Assembly (NCBI GenBank): GCA_934476315.1
Contig: CAKSNQ010000007.1
Coordinates: 1 to 57,551, forward strand
DNA: 57,551 bases
Source of the DNA: an uncultured Eubacteriales bacterium
GTDB lineage: Bacteria; Bacillota; Clostridia; Oscillospirales; CAG-272
Direction: 5' to 3'
Notes under the pieces: model-generated
The model's input: the letters and a program-made list of their open reading frames with translations, nothing else
Told to the model about the DNA's origin: nothing
Database searches by the model: none
Program-made: the position numbers and the translations under genes
Shown: one piece after another, positions 8,233 to 17,651 of the stretch
How positions within the stretch are numbered: position 1 is the first letter of the stretch
Layout of the letters: every line of letters starts with the position of its first letter

Positions 8233-8553
8233 TTGTCAAGAGCCACGATTCTGAAAATCAAAGAGGCGGAGGGACGGGCGGAGCAAATCCGCGCCGAGGC
8301 GAGAGACAACGCAAAGCAGATGCTGGACCGGGCGGAGCGCGACGGCAAGGAGTTACTCGCGTCCACTGAACAGCGCACGCAATCCGAATGCCGGGAAAAA
8401 TTGGCTTCGTGCCGTGAGGCGGCGCAAAAGGAATTGAACGACGAGCGCCGCGCGCTGGAGGCGGAGGCGGAAAAGTTGGCACTTGCCGCGGAAAATCATC
8501 GCAAAAACGCTGTGAAAATTCTTGTTTGGGGGATTTCGGACCAATGTCAGTGA
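8233..8553 (+). CDS. ntpF: V-type ATPase subunit G/H (peripheral stalk)
   Basis: I place the start at TTG 8233, preceded by AAAGGCGGTG, giving 106 residues; an in-frame ATG at 8140 would place the leader hairpin inside the gene. The product is almost entirely one charged heptad helix (IKEAEGRAEQIRAEARDNAK), as in the stalk subunit that pairs with subunit E and links the ATPase head to subunit I. It ends with an AENHRKNAVKIL segment similar to the family C-terminus. It is first in the operon, as in the Enterococcus hirae ntp cluster. The stop overlaps the start of ntpI by 10 bases, suggesting coupling. Confidence 0.8.
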   Translation: MSRATILKIKEAEGRAEQIRAEARDNAKQMLDRAERDGKELLASTEQRTQSECREKLASCREAAQKELNDERRALEAEAEKLALAAENHRKNAVKILVWGISDQCQ

Positions 8554-10553
8554 CCACCATGAAGAAGCTGACCGTGTTCGCGCCGACGTCCGAGGCGGAT
8601 GCGCTGTTGCACCGTTTGGTAAAGTTACGTTGCGTCCAACTGGAGCAAACGCCACTCGGACTTCACGAAACAGCGCTACGGAGGGTGGACACGGCGGAAG
8701 CAGAGAGGACGGAGGCGGAGCAGGCGTGCGCCGGGACCGCGCAGGCGATTTCGGTGCTGTCGCGCTTTGACAGCCGGAAGAAAAAAATATTTGAACCGCT
8801 CCTGCCCATGCAAGCGGAGGCATTTGCGCGGGACGGGGCGATGGACTCGGCGGGGAAGGCGGTGGACCACGTGCTGGAGCTTTCATCGGAACTGTCCGGG
8901 ATCCGGACCGACCGTGCGCGGATCGGGACGCAGTTGCAGGCGCTTTCCCCGTGGAAAAACTACGACTATTCCTTGGAAGTCACACAGACTCCGTCCACGG
9001 AGCTGTGGCTCGGGACGCTTCCCACGGGAACAAATGTCGGGGCGTTGGTACAGGAGCTGGAGCCGCTGGCGGCGTTTCCCGAGGTAGTGAGCGAAGAAAA
9101 AACGGCGATGATGCTCAGCGTTGTTTTGCACAAGGCGAGCGCCGAGCAGGTCAATCGCGTACTGGCGGGCGTCGGGTTTGCGCGCGTGACGTTTCCGGAA
9201 CTGACGGGAACGGCGGCGGAATGTTGCGATGCCCTTGAAAAACAACTTGCCGCGCTGGACGCGCGGGAGGCGGAGGTGCGGCAGGAGTTGACGCAACTGA
9301 CGCCGTGCCTCGACGACATAAAACGACTGTCCGACGTTCAGAACACGCAACTGACCGTTGTGAAGAGCGAGGGCGAGCTGGCGGCGACAGCATCGACGGT
9401 CATGCTGACCGGTTGGACGCCCGCCCGCGAACAGCCGCGCGTGGAAAAGCTACTGGCGGCGCAGGATTGCGCCTATGAGATCAGCGACCCCGAGGCGGGG
9501 GACGATGTGCCGGTTTTGCTCAGAAACAACCGGTTCGCCGAGAATTTTGAATGGGTGCTCGGCATGTATTCCTACCCGCAGTACGGAAAATTCGACCCGA
9601 CGTTCATCATGAGCATTTTCTACTTCATCATCTTCGGGCTGATGTTCGCCGACGTCGGATACGGACTGCTGTTGGTGCTCGCCTGCTTCGGCGCGGTGAA
9701 AATTTTCCCGGTGCGCCCGGGAATGAAGCGCTTTCTTCTGATGTTCGGGTACTGCGGCATCTCCTGCATGGTCTGCGGCGTGCTGTTCGGCTCGTATTTC
9801 GGAAATTTCCCTCTGTCGTTTATGCAAAACATGCTGGGAATCCCGCCGGAGGAGCTGCCCAACCTGGCGCTCATTCCCTCCGCTGAGGCGAATGTCGCGG
9901 TGCTGTTTGACCCGCTTCAGAACCCGATGGGATTCTTGCTGGTTTCGCTCGGCATCGGTGCGGTGCATCTGATTGCGGGTATGGCGGTCAAGCTGGTGCT
10001 GATGTGCCGTGAGGGAAAGGTCTTTGACGGTGTTTGCGACATCGTTCCATACTGGATTCTGTTCGCCGGGCTGGGACTTCTGGCGCTTAGTCCCGCCGTC
10101 GGAAAATATGTCGCGCTCGCCGGCGTGCTCGCCATCGTACTGACGCAGGGGCGCAAGAACAGAAATATTTTCATGCGCTTTGTGGGCGGGTTGCTCGGGC
10201 TGTACAACCTCATCGGCTACGCGTCCGACCTGCTCTCCTACTCCCGCATCCTGGCGCTCGGTCTGGCTGCCGGCGTCATCGCACAGGTCGTCAACATTCT
10301 GGCGACGATCCAGGGTCCCAGCGTGGTCGGACTGATCGTCATGGTGGCGGTTTTCTGCTTCGGGCACGTTCTCAACCTCGCGATCAACGTCCTCGGCACG
10401 TTCGTGCATACCTCGCGCCTCCAATATATCGAATTTTTCGGCAAGTTTTATGAGGACGGCGGCACGCCGTTCCGCCCCCTGGAGCCTGCCGGACAATATA
10501 CGCAGGAAGCGTCCTGCGATCCCTCGCCCGTCCAAACCGAACCCAAAGCGTAA
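8544..10553 (+). CDS. ntpI: V-type ATPase subunit I (a subunit, ion channel stator)
   Basis: ATG 8544 (reading MSVTTMKKLTVFAP) follows GGGGGA and gives 669 residues, normal for the family. Residues about 1-330 form the soluble, partly coiled-coil half that contacts the peripheral stalks. From about residue 355 (PTFIMSIFYFIIFGLMFADV) onwards there are seven or eight membrane spans. LLSYSRILALGLAAG near residue 575 carries the conserved Arg that faces the proteolipid ring carboxylate and separates the two ion half-channels. The C-terminus is a Pro-rich tail. A 96-base gap precedes ntpK. Confidence 0.95.
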   Translation: MSVTTMKKLTVFAPTSEADALLHRLVKLRCVQLEQTPLGLHETALRRVDTAEAERTEAEQACAGTAQAISVLSRFDSRKKKIFEPLLPMQAEAFARDGAMDSAGKAVDHVLELSSELSGIRTDRARIGTQLQALSPWKNYDYSLEVTQTPSTELWLGTLPTGTNVGALVQELEPLAAFPEVVSEEKTAMMLSVVLHKASAEQVNRVLAGVGFARVTFPELTGTAAECCDALEKQLAALDAREAEVRQELTQLTPCLDDIKRLSDVQNTQLTVVKSEGELAATASTVMLTGWTPAREQPRVEKLLAAQDCAYEISDPEAGDDVPVLLRNNRFAENFEWVLGMYSYPQYGKFDPTFIMSIFYFIIFGLMFADVGYGLLLVLACFGAVKIFPVRPGMKRFLLMFGYCGISCMVCGVLFGSYFGNFPLSFMQNMLGIPPEELPNLALIPSAEANVAVLFDPLQNPMGFLLVSLGIGAVHLIAGMAVKLVLMCREGKVFDGVCDIVPYWILFAGLGLLALSPAVGKYVALAGVLAIVLTQGRKNRNIFMRFVGGLLGLYNLIGYASDLLSYSRILALGLAAGVIAQVVNILATIQGPSVVGLIVMVAVFCFGHVLNLAINVLGTFVHTSRLQYIEFFGKFYEDGGTPFRPLEPAGQYTQEASCDPSPVQTEPKA

Positions 10554-10649
10554 GCGGCGGGACCCATCCCAAGCTGTACTCAAGGCGTCGGGCGGGGCTA
10601 CCCGTCACACGCGGAAATTTCATTTATCAAGACAAAGGAGTTTGTTATC

Positions 10650-11138
10650 ATGGAAATTTTAAGAGCGATTTTTTCCGGTCAGAATCTGGCACTTCTGGGT
10701 GCGGGACTTGCCGCGGGACTTGCCGGCATGGGAAGCGCAAAGGCGGTCGGTATGGTCGGCGAAGCCGCGTCCGGACTGCTCAGCGAGGACCCCTCCAAGT
10801 TCGGTAAGACGCTGATTTTGCAGGCGCTTCCCGGTACGCAGGGCATTTACGGTCTGATTACCGCGTTTCTGATTCTGTTCAAGATCGGTCTTTTGTCCAC
10901 GCCGGTGGAGCTGACGGTCGGGCAGGGCGCGTACTTCCTGTTCGCCGCACTTCCCATCGCGGTGGTCGGTTATCAGTCTGCCATTAAGCAGGGACGCGTC
11001 GCGATGTCCGGAATTCATCTGCTGGCAAAGCGCCCGGATGAGGTCGGTAAGGCGATTACCTCGGCGGCGCTGGTTGAGACCTACGCGATCTTCGCGGTGC
11101 TGGTTTCGCTTCTGCTTGTCCTGTTCGCCAAGGTCTGA
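10650..11138 (+). CDS. ntpK: V-type ATPase proteolipid K, Na+-type
   Basis: The 162-residue double hairpin (four spans) forms the rotor ring. The second hairpin carries the ion carboxylate E143 in LVETYAIFA, while the first has no equivalent. L60, T63, Q64, Y67 and Q114 match in order and spacing the Na+-coordinating set of Enterococcus hirae NtpK (L61, T64, Q65, Y68, Q110, E139): LPGTQGIYG, then KQGR, then VETY 29 residues after the Gln. From this I infer Na+ rather than H+ transport. The start follows ACAAAGGAG. Confidence 0.95.
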   Translation: MEILRAIFSGQNLALLGAGLAAGLAGMGSAKAVGMVGEAASGLLSEDPSKFGKTLILQALPGTQGIYGLITAFLILFKIGLLSTPVELTVGQGAYFLFAALPIAVVGYQSAIKQGRVAMSGIHLLAKRPDEVGKAITSAALVETYAIFAVLVSLLLVLFAKV

Positions 11139-11155
11139 GACGGAGACCGACTGCT

Positions 11156-11857
11156 ATGACCGGACTGGATAAAATTATCGACCGGATTCTGCAGGACGCG
11201 CAGAACGACGCGCAGGCGACGCGCGCCGAGGCGCAAAGTCGGTGCGATGCTATCGCCGCCGAGTGGTCTGAACGCGCCGAAGCCTGCCGGTGCAAGCTGG
11301 AGCAGGACGCGCAGACCGAGGCGGAGAATATTGCGGCACGTACCAAGGCGACGCTGGAAACAGAACGCCGCAATATGGTGCTCGGCGTTCGCAGCCGCCT
11401 GCTGGAGCAGGTCTGGGAGGACGCGATGAACGAGGTCAAGGCGTTCCCGCCCGACCGCTACGCGCGCCTGCTGTGCCACCTCCTTGCGGAGGCACTGCGC
11501 GAGCAGCATCGCGTGGAGGAGGACAGCCGTACGCTGTACGGCGAGGAGGGCGCCGCGGCTCCGGAGAAATATGAGGTCTTGCTCAATGAGCACGACCACG
11601 CCTTTTGCGGCGAGACGCTCATGACGCTGTTTCGCGCGGCGGCGGGGCAGGACACCTTGCTCGGCGAGATGGCGAAAAAGGTGGTGCTCGCCGAAGAGTC
11701 GGCGCCCATTGACGGAGGGCTGGTTCTGCGCGCGGGAGACATTGAGAGCAACTGCTCGCTGAGCGCTATGTTCCGCACCCTGCGGGAACAAAATGAACAG
11801 AAGGTACTCAAGACCCTGTTTCCCGAGCCGACGGCGGCTGTGGGGAAGGGAAAGTAA
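11156..11857 (+). CDS. ntpE: V-type ATPase subunit E
   Basis: The 233-residue product starts 17 bases after ntpK. It has an N-terminal long charged helix (about 1-90, DKIIDRILQDAQNDAQATRAEAQ) and a mixed alpha/beta C-terminal domain ending in an IESNCSLSAMFRTLRE-like segment that caps the A3B3 head. This is the family architecture. It pairs with the first-gene subunit to form the peripheral stalk. Confidence 0.93.
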   Translation: MTGLDKIIDRILQDAQNDAQATRAEAQSRCDAIAAEWSERAEACRCKLEQDAQTEAENIAARTKATLETERRNMVLGVRSRLLEQVWEDAMNEVKAFPPDRYARLLCHLLAEALREQHRVEEDSRTLYGEEGAAAPEKYEVLLNEHDHAFCGETLMTLFRAAAGQDTLLGEMAKKVVLAEESAPIDGGLVLRAGDIESNCSLSAMFRTLREQNEQKVLKTLFPEPTAAVGKGK

Positions 11858-12061
11858 GGTAAAATCCGGGCAAGCGACGCCCGCGCGGAATCCGCGAAAG
11901 CAAGGACCCGAGAAATCGGGGATTCGGGGGCGCGAAGCCGGAGAACCGGGGAGTCAAAGGCTCATAGAATTAAGAACCAAAAAATCAACAATCCACAGTC
12001 AAAAAACCGGGAACGGGGGACTTCTGCCCGTGCGGGTGAGGAAAGGATGTGAGTCGTTATC

Positions 12062-13105
12062 ATGAAAATTCAATCGGAGGACTACGCATACAGCACTGCC
12101 CGCATCCGCGCCATGGAGACGCGCCTGTGCCGTCGGGACCAGTTGGAGCGTATGGCAGACACCCGGACCGTGCCGGAACTGATGGCACAGCTTGCCGAGA
12201 TGGGGCTGACCGACGGCAAACGCGACGCTACGGGCGTGCCGGATGGCGAGGCGGTGGAATCCATTCTGGAGTCGCAGCTACGCCGGGCGTTTTCGGAGAC
12301 CTCCGAAATGCTGCCCGACCCGTCTGTGCTGAATTTCTGCCGCTATCCCTACGATTGTCACAACCTCAAGGTCGCCGTCAAGTGTGCCGCCCGCGGGATT
12401 CCGACCGAGGGGCGCATGAGCGGTCTTGGCACCCTGCCGCCGGAGGAGATTCTTCAGATCGTGAAAGACGTGTCGGCATCCAAGCCGCGCACGATGGCGG
12501 ACGGCGCACCGCTTTTGCCCGGGCACATGGAGGCGGCGGTTTCCGCCGCGGTGGAGCAGTTCGCCAAAACCGCCAACCCGCAACTGGTCGATCTCATTCT
12601 CGATCGCGCCTGCTTTGCCGATATGCTGGACGGCGCGCGGGCGACCGGCGTGCCCTTTGCCCTGGAGCTGGTGCGGACGCGGGTGGACCTGTTGAACCTG
12701 CTGTTCGCCGTGCGCATCGTGCGGCGGAACACGCCGGATGCCCTGTGGCTGTGGGACAACGCCTGCCTTGAGGGGGGGAGCATGGAAACGTCCTCGCTCC
12801 GCGAGGCGGTGGAGCGCGCGGACGCCGAGGCGCTCGCGCATTGCGCGGAACGCGCGTCCTACGATGCCTTTGCCGCCGCACTTTCGGCGGGCGCGCCGCT
12901 CTCGGAGCTGGAACGCGTCGCAGACAACACGCTTTTGCGTGCGGCGCGGCGGGCGCGGGAGGTTCTCTGTGGAATGGAGGTTCCGCTTGCCTATCTGACG
13001 GCGGCGGAGCAGAACGGAAAGAATTTGCGGATCGTCCTCACGGGGCGTCTTTCGGGACTACCGTCCGGGGAAATCCGGGAAAGGCTGCGGGAGTGCTATG
13101 TATGA
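12062..13105 (+). CDS. ntpC: V-type ATPase subunit C (rotor adaptor, d-like)
   Basis: The 347-residue protein of the AC39/subunit C family is helical throughout, with the characteristic YAYSTARIRAMETRL start and FCRYPYDCHNLKVAVK near residue 100. It forms the funnel that joins the central stalk to the proteolipid ring. It follows a 204-base gap after ntpE, the only long gap in the operon. That gap has no open frame of its own and only short GC-rich inverted pieces near 11866-11960. The start ATG 12062 has GGAAAGGATG upstream. Its end overlaps the next gene by 8 bases. Confidence 0.93.
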   Translation: MKIQSEDYAYSTARIRAMETRLCRRDQLERMADTRTVPELMAQLAEMGLTDGKRDATGVPDGEAVESILESQLRRAFSETSEMLPDPSVLNFCRYPYDCHNLKVAVKCAARGIPTEGRMSGLGTLPPEEILQIVKDVSASKPRTMADGAPLLPGHMEAAVSAAVEQFAKTANPQLVDLILDRACFADMLDGARATGVPFALELVRTRVDLLNLLFAVRIVRRNTPDALWLWDNACLEGGSMETSSLREAVERADAEALAHCAERASYDAFAAALSAGAPLSELERVADNTLLRAARRAREVLCGMEVPLAYLTAAEQNGKNLRIVLTGRLSGLPSGEIRERLRECYV

Positions 13106-13421
13106 GGTCGCTGTGATCGGCGAGCGCGAAAGCGTTCTCGGGTTTTTGTCGCTCGGCTTCCGCGTCTTTGAGGCGGAGGATGTCGAGGCGGCGCGGGCAC
13201 ATTTACACGCGCTGGCGAAAAACGACAGCTTCGCGGTCATTTTCATTGTTGAAAATTATGCGCGTGCGCTGGAGGAGGACATTGCCGCCTATCGCGACCG
13301 TCCGCTTCCCGCCATCATCTGCATCCCCGGGCGGGAGGGCTCGACCGGGTACGGACTGGCGAACATCAAGAGCGCGGTGGAACGTGCCGTCGGCGCGGAT
13401 ATTCTCTTCAAAAACGAGTAA
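13098..13421 (+). CDS. ntpG: V-type ATPase subunit F (central stalk)
   Basis: The 107-residue Rossmann-like subunit has MYEVAVIGERESVLGFLSLGFRVF, the usual start of this family, and ends with a helix (LANIKSAVERAVGADIL) that binds subunit D in the central shaft. It overlaps subunit C by 8 bases, so translation is probably coupled. It is called NtpG in Enterococcus hirae nomenclature. Confidence 0.93.
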   Translation: MYEVAVIGERESVLGFLSLGFRVFEAEDVEAARAHLHALAKNDSFAVIFIVENYARALEEDIAAYRDRPLPAIICIPGREGSTGYGLANIKSAVERAVGADILFKNE

Positions 13422-13454
13422 GGCGAAACAACGCGGAAAGGTTGGCAAATCCAT

Positions 13455-15227
13455 ATGATACAAGGAAAAATTCTCAAGGTCTCAGGACCGCTTGTCATCG
13501 CCGAGGGAATGCGCGAGGCGAATATGTTCGACGTGGTGCGCGTGGGCGAAAACCGTCTGATCGGCGAGATCATCGAGATGCACGGCGACCGCGCGTCCAT
13601 TCAGGTCTATGAGGAAACGGCGGGCATCGGTCGGGGCGACGTGGTGGTTTCCACGGGCGCGCCCTTGTCGGTTGAGCTGGGTCCCGGACTGCTTCAGAAT
13701 ATTTATGACGGCATCCAGCGCCCGCTGGAGGCGCTCGTGCGTAAGGCAGGCGCCAATCTGACGCGCGGCATCGACGAGCCGGCACTCGATCGCGAGCGGC
13801 TGTGGCACTTCGAGGCGACGGTGCACGAGGGCGATTCCTTTGTCGCGGGCGATGTGCTCGGTACCGTGCAGGAGAGCGAGGTCATCTCGCTCAAGGTCAT
13901 GGCGCCGCCGCGGACGCAGGGAACTGTGGTTTCCATGAAGAGCGGCGACTATCGTGTCACCGATGTGGTCGGTCAGCTCCGCCTTGCCGACGGGAGCGTG
14001 CAGGACGTGACGCTGATTCAGAAGTGGCCCGTCCGCGTGGCGCGCCCCTATGCCGGTAAGATTCCGCCCAAGGAGCCGATGATTACCGGTCAGCGCTCAA
14101 TCGACGCGCTGTTTCCCATTGCCAAGGGAGGAACCGCCTGCGTGCCCGGTCCGTTTGGCTCGGGTAAAACGGTCGTTCAGCACCAGCTCGCCAAGTGGAG
14201 CGACGTGGACATCGTGGTCTATATCGGTTGTGGCGAGCGCGGAAACGAAATGACCGACGTTTTGCGCGAATTCCCGGAGCTGGTGGACCCCCGCACCGGA
14301 AAATCCCTGATGCAACGCACGGTTCTGATCGCCAACACCTCCGATATGCCTGTGGCAGCGCGTGAGGCGTCGATCTACACGGGCATCACCATCGCGGAGT
14401 TCTACCGCGACATGGGCTATGACGTGGCGGTCATCGCCGATTCGACCTCCCGTTGGGCAGAGGCGCTTCGCGAGATGTCTGGTCGTCTGGAGGAAATGCC
14501 GGGTGAGGAGGGCTACCCCGCCTATCTGACCTCGCGCCTGGCGCAGTTCTACGAGCGCGCGGGTAAGGTCGTTTGCCTCGGCTCGGACGGACGCGTGGGC
14601 GCACTTTCCGCCATCGGCGCGGTGTCGCCGCAGGGCGGTGATATTTCCGAGCCGGTCACGCAGGCGACGTTGCGCATTGTCAAGGTGTTCTGGGGACTGG
14701 ATTCCCAGCTCGCCTACCGCCGCCATTTCCCTGCCATCAACTGGCTCAATTCCTACTCCCTCTACCGTGACCGGCTGAGCGAGTGGTTCTCCGACAACAT
14801 TGCCGCCGACTGGATGGACTACACGGGACGTTGCCTGAAGGTCTTGCAGGAGGAGGCGGATCTGCAGGAGATTGTCAAGCTGGTCGGTATGGACGCGCTT
14901 TCCCCCTCCGACCGACTGGGACTGGAGGTCGCGCAGTCGGTGCGCGAGGATTTCCTCCAGCAGTACGCCTTTGACGAGGTGGACGGCTACACGCCCATGG
15001 ACAAACAGTACGCGCTCATGCGGCTGATCTTCTCCTTCGCGGACAAGGCAAAACGAGCCATCGAGCGCGGCGCCGACGTGCAGAAGATCGCCGATCTTCC
15101 CGTCCGGGAGCGGATCGGACGCGCCAAAACGGTTCCGAACGACCGCTATCGCGAGGAATTCGCGGCAATCGACGAGGAAATTTCCCGTCAGATCGACGCT
15201 GTGGTCGATCAGGCGCGGGACGACTGA
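13455..15227 (+). CDS. ntpA: V-type ATPase catalytic subunit A
   Basis: The 590-residue protein hydrolyses or synthesises ATP at the A/B interface. The P-loop GPFGSGKT is at residues 232-239. The catalytic Glu region GCGERGNEMTDVL follows, and Walker B (VAVIADSTSRWAEALRE) comes later. The non-homologous region typical of A subunits is present at about 115-190. Its length is normal. The start ATG lies 33 bases after subunit F behind GGAAAGG. Confidence 0.97.
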   Translation: MIQGKILKVSGPLVIAEGMREANMFDVVRVGENRLIGEIIEMHGDRASIQVYEETAGIGRGDVVVSTGAPLSVELGPGLLQNIYDGIQRPLEALVRKAGANLTRGIDEPALDRERLWHFEATVHEGDSFVAGDVLGTVQESEVISLKVMAPPRTQGTVVSMKSGDYRVTDVVGQLRLADGSVQDVTLIQKWPVRVARPYAGKIPPKEPMITGQRSIDALFPIAKGGTACVPGPFGSGKTVVQHQLAKWSDVDIVVYIGCGERGNEMTDVLREFPELVDPRTGKSLMQRTVLIANTSDMPVAAREASIYTGITIAEFYRDMGYDVAVIADSTSRWAEALREMSGRLEEMPGEEGYPAYLTSRLAQFYERAGKVVCLGSDGRVGALSAIGAVSPQGGDISEPVTQATLRIVKVFWGLDSQLAYRRHFPAINWLNSYSLYRDRLSEWFSDNIAADWMDYTGRCLKVLQEEADLQEIVKLVGMDALSPSDRLGLEVAQSVREDFLQQYAFDEVDGYTPMDKQYALMRLIFSFADKAKRAIERGADVQKIADLPVRERIGRAKTVPNDRYREEFAAIDEEISRQIDAVVDQARDD

Positions 15228-15248
15228 CGGGGAAAGGAGAGTGGCAAG

Positions 15249-16628
15249 ATGATTAGAGAATACAGGACGATCGAAGAGGTTGCGGGACCCCTGATGCTGG
15301 TCAAGCAGGTCGAGGGTGTCAAATACGACGAGCTGGGCGAGATTGAGCTGCCCGACGGCAGTGTCCGCCGTTGCCGCGTACTCGAGATCAACGGCCGCGA
15401 CGTGCTGGTACAGCTGTTTGAGTCGTCGGCGGGGCTGAACCTCGCCCAGTCCAAGGTGCGCTTTTCGGGGCACGGCGTTCAGCTCGCGGTTTCGCGCGAT
15501 ATGCTCGGACGCGTGTTCAACGGCATGGGTGAGCCGATTGACGGCGGTGCCAAGCTCATCCCGGAAAAATATCTGGACATCAACGGCACGCCGATCAACC
15601 CCGCGGCGCGCTACTATCCCTCTGAGTTCATTCAGACGGGCATTTCCACCATCGACGGGCTGAACACGCTGGTGCGCGGGCAAAAGTTGCCCATCTTCTC
15701 CGGCTCGGGGCTGCCTCACGCCAACCTCGCGGCGCAGATCGCGCGGCAGGCGAAGGTGCGCGGCAAGGATGAAAAGTTCGCCGTGGTGTTCGCCGCCATC
15801 GGTATCACCTTTGAGGAGGCGGATTTCTTCATCTCCGACTTCAAAAAGACCGGCGCGATCGACCGCACGGTGCTGTTTACCAACCTCGCGAGCGACCCCG
15901 CCATCGAGCGGATTTCCACGCCGCGTATGGCGCTCACCGCCGCGGAGTACCTCGCATTTGAGTGCGGCATGCACGTTCTGGTCATCATGACCGACATCAC
16001 CAACTATGCTGAGGCTCTGCGCGAGGTCAGCGCGGCGCGCAAGGAGGTTCCCGGCAGACGCGGGTATCCCGGCTACCTGTATACCGACCTTGCGACCATG
16101 TACGAGCGCGCCGGGCGCAAAATGGGAAGCGACGGTTCCATCACCATGATTCCGATTCTTTCCATGCCCGAGGACGATAAAACGCACCCCATCCCCGACC
16201 TGACGGGCTATATCACCGAGGGGCAGATCATCCTCTCGCGCGAAATGTACCGCAAGGGCTATATGCCGCCGGTGGATGTGCTGCCGTCGCTGTCCCGTCT
16301 GAAGGACAAGGGCATCGGCGAGGGCAAGACGCGGGAGGACCACGCGGGAACGATGAACCAGCTCTTTTCCTCCTACGCGCGCGGCAAAGAGGCAAAGGAG
16401 CTGATGGTCGTTCTCGGCGAGGCGGCGCTGACGCCGCTGGATCGGCTGTACGCCAAGTTCGCCGACGCCTTTGAGGAGCGCTATATCAATCAGGGATTTT
16501 ACGAGAACCGTTCCATCGAGCAGACGCTGGACCTCGGGTGGGAGCTTTTATCCATCCTGCCGCGCAGTGAGATGAAACGGATCAAGCCGGAGCTGGTCGA
16601 CCGCTACTGGAAAACGGGCAAGGCATAA
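15249..16628 (+). CDS. ntpB: V-type ATPase regulatory subunit B
   Basis: The 459-residue non-catalytic partner of subunit A starts with REYRTIEEVAGPLMLVKQVEG. As expected it lacks a P-loop: the equivalent position reads FSGSGLPHANLAAQIARQA. The segment SSYARGKEAKELMVVLGEAALTPLD near the C-terminus is also characteristic. It sits 21 bases after subunit A, behind GGAAAGGAG. Confidence 0.96.
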   Translation: MIREYRTIEEVAGPLMLVKQVEGVKYDELGEIELPDGSVRRCRVLEINGRDVLVQLFESSAGLNLAQSKVRFSGHGVQLAVSRDMLGRVFNGMGEPIDGGAKLIPEKYLDINGTPINPAARYYPSEFIQTGISTIDGLNTLVRGQKLPIFSGSGLPHANLAAQIARQAKVRGKDEKFAVVFAAIGITFEEADFFISDFKKTGAIDRTVLFTNLASDPAIERISTPRMALTAAEYLAFECGMHVLVIMTDITNYAEALREVSAARKEVPGRRGYPGYLYTDLATMYERAGRKMGSDGSITMIPILSMPEDDKTHPIPDLTGYITEGQIILSREMYRKGYMPPVDVLPSLSRLKDKGIGEGKTREDHAGTMNQLFSSYARGKEAKELMVVLGEAALTPLDRLYAKFADAFEERYINQGFYENRSIEQTLDLGWELLSILPRSEMKRIKPELVDRYWKTGKA

Positions 16629-16673
16629 CGCGTCGCCGGAAGCGGCGGCACGGGAGAGGAGAGACGGGAAGCT

Positions 16674-17372
16674 ATGGCAGAAATTCGGGTAAATCCGACC
16701 CGCATGGAGCTGAAAAAAATGCAGGCGCGCTACTTGACGGCACGCCGCGGACATAAGCTGCTCAAGGACAAGCGGGACGAGCTGATGCGCCGTTTCCTGG
16801 ACGTCGTGCGCGAGAATAAGGCTCTGCGCGAGACGGTCGAGCAGAAGCTGGCGGGCGTGTATCGCGGGCTTTCGGTGGCGAACGCGGTCATGAGCCGCAA
16901 GGAGCTGGAGGAAGCGATGCTTTGCCCCGCGCGGGAGAGCGCGCTGAACGTGTCCTACCGCAATCTGATGAGCGTGGTGGTTCCCGAATTTGAACTCGGC
17001 GTTGCCGCGGGGCAGATCGGAGAGACGACGCCGCAGAGCTACGGGCTGGCGTTCACCTCTGGCGAGCTGGATGCGTCGCTGGCGGCACTGGGCGATTGCA
17101 TGGAGGACATGATTCGCCTGGCGCAGATGGAAAAAACGGCGCAGATGCTGGCGCAGGAGATTGAGCGCACGCGCCGCCGCGTCAACGCGCTGGAGTATAT
17201 CATGATTCCGCAGTATCTTGCGACCATCAAGAGCATCAAGATGAAGCTGGACGAAAACGAGCGCGGCAACACGACGCGCCTGATGAAGGTCAAGGACATG
17301 ATGCTTCGCGAGCAGAGAGAAAAGGCGGCGGGAGCGCCGTCGGACGACGAGGAGTCGGGCGCGGTGGTCTGA
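16674..17372 (+). CDS. ntpD: V-type ATPase subunit D (central shaft)
   Basis: The 232-residue coiled-coil shaft subunit has an N-terminal RVNPTRMELKKMQARYLTARRG helix and a C-terminal helix with RRRVNALEYIMIPQYLATIK, the two strands of the rotating axle inside the A3B3 head. It is the last gene of the operon, 45 bases after subunit B behind GGAGAGGAGAG. There is no additional gene such as ntpJ after it; a terminator and repeats follow. Confidence 0.95.
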   Translation: MAEIRVNPTRMELKKMQARYLTARRGHKLLKDKRDELMRRFLDVVRENKALRETVEQKLAGVYRGLSVANAVMSRKELEEAMLCPARESALNVSYRNLMSVVVPEFELGVAAGQIGETTPQSYGLAFTSGELDASLAALGDCMEDMIRLAQMEKTAQMLAQEIERTRRRVNALEYIMIPQYLATIKSIKMKLDENERGNTTRLMKVKDMMLREQREKAAGAPSDDEESGAVV

Positions 17373-17500
17373 CCCGGTGGTCTGATCCGGCAGGGAGCCG
17401 GAGTCCGACCCGCGAGAGCACTTTGACCGCGGGCGTTGCAGGCTCGGTTTGAGTGACAAAACAAAAACCGCCGTGCGGCGGTTCGGATAAAAATAATCAG

Positions 17501-17535
17501 CCGGGGTGTCGCGCTTGGCGCGACACCCCGGCTTT
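17501..17535 (+). terminator. V-ATPase operon terminator
   Basis: A perfect 14-bp stem, CCGGGGTGTCGCGC with its complement at 17518-17531, encloses TTG and is followed by CTTTT. A smaller AACCGCCG/CGGCGGTT hairpin lies just upstream at about 17466-17483. Confidence 0.75.
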
Positions 17536-17651
17536 TGGCGTTGATACAAGGTGCGGTTCTGTTTTTCGCCTTTGGCATTGGCACAAAGTACGGCGCTGTT
17601 TTTCGCCTTTGGCGTTGGCACAAAGTGCGGCTCTGTTTTCTGCTTTTGCGC
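17531..17651. repeat. 37-bp tandem repeat, about 3.3 copies
   Basis: The landmark GCYTTTGGCRTTG recurs at 17531, 17568, 17605 and (partial) 17642, an exact 37-base period. The unit also contains ACAAAGTGCGG and CTGTTTTTC. The rest of the gap, 17652-17879, holds nothing coding that I can support, only imperfect CCGGGGAACGCTCCG-like repetitions at about 17805-17870. Confidence 0.85.
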
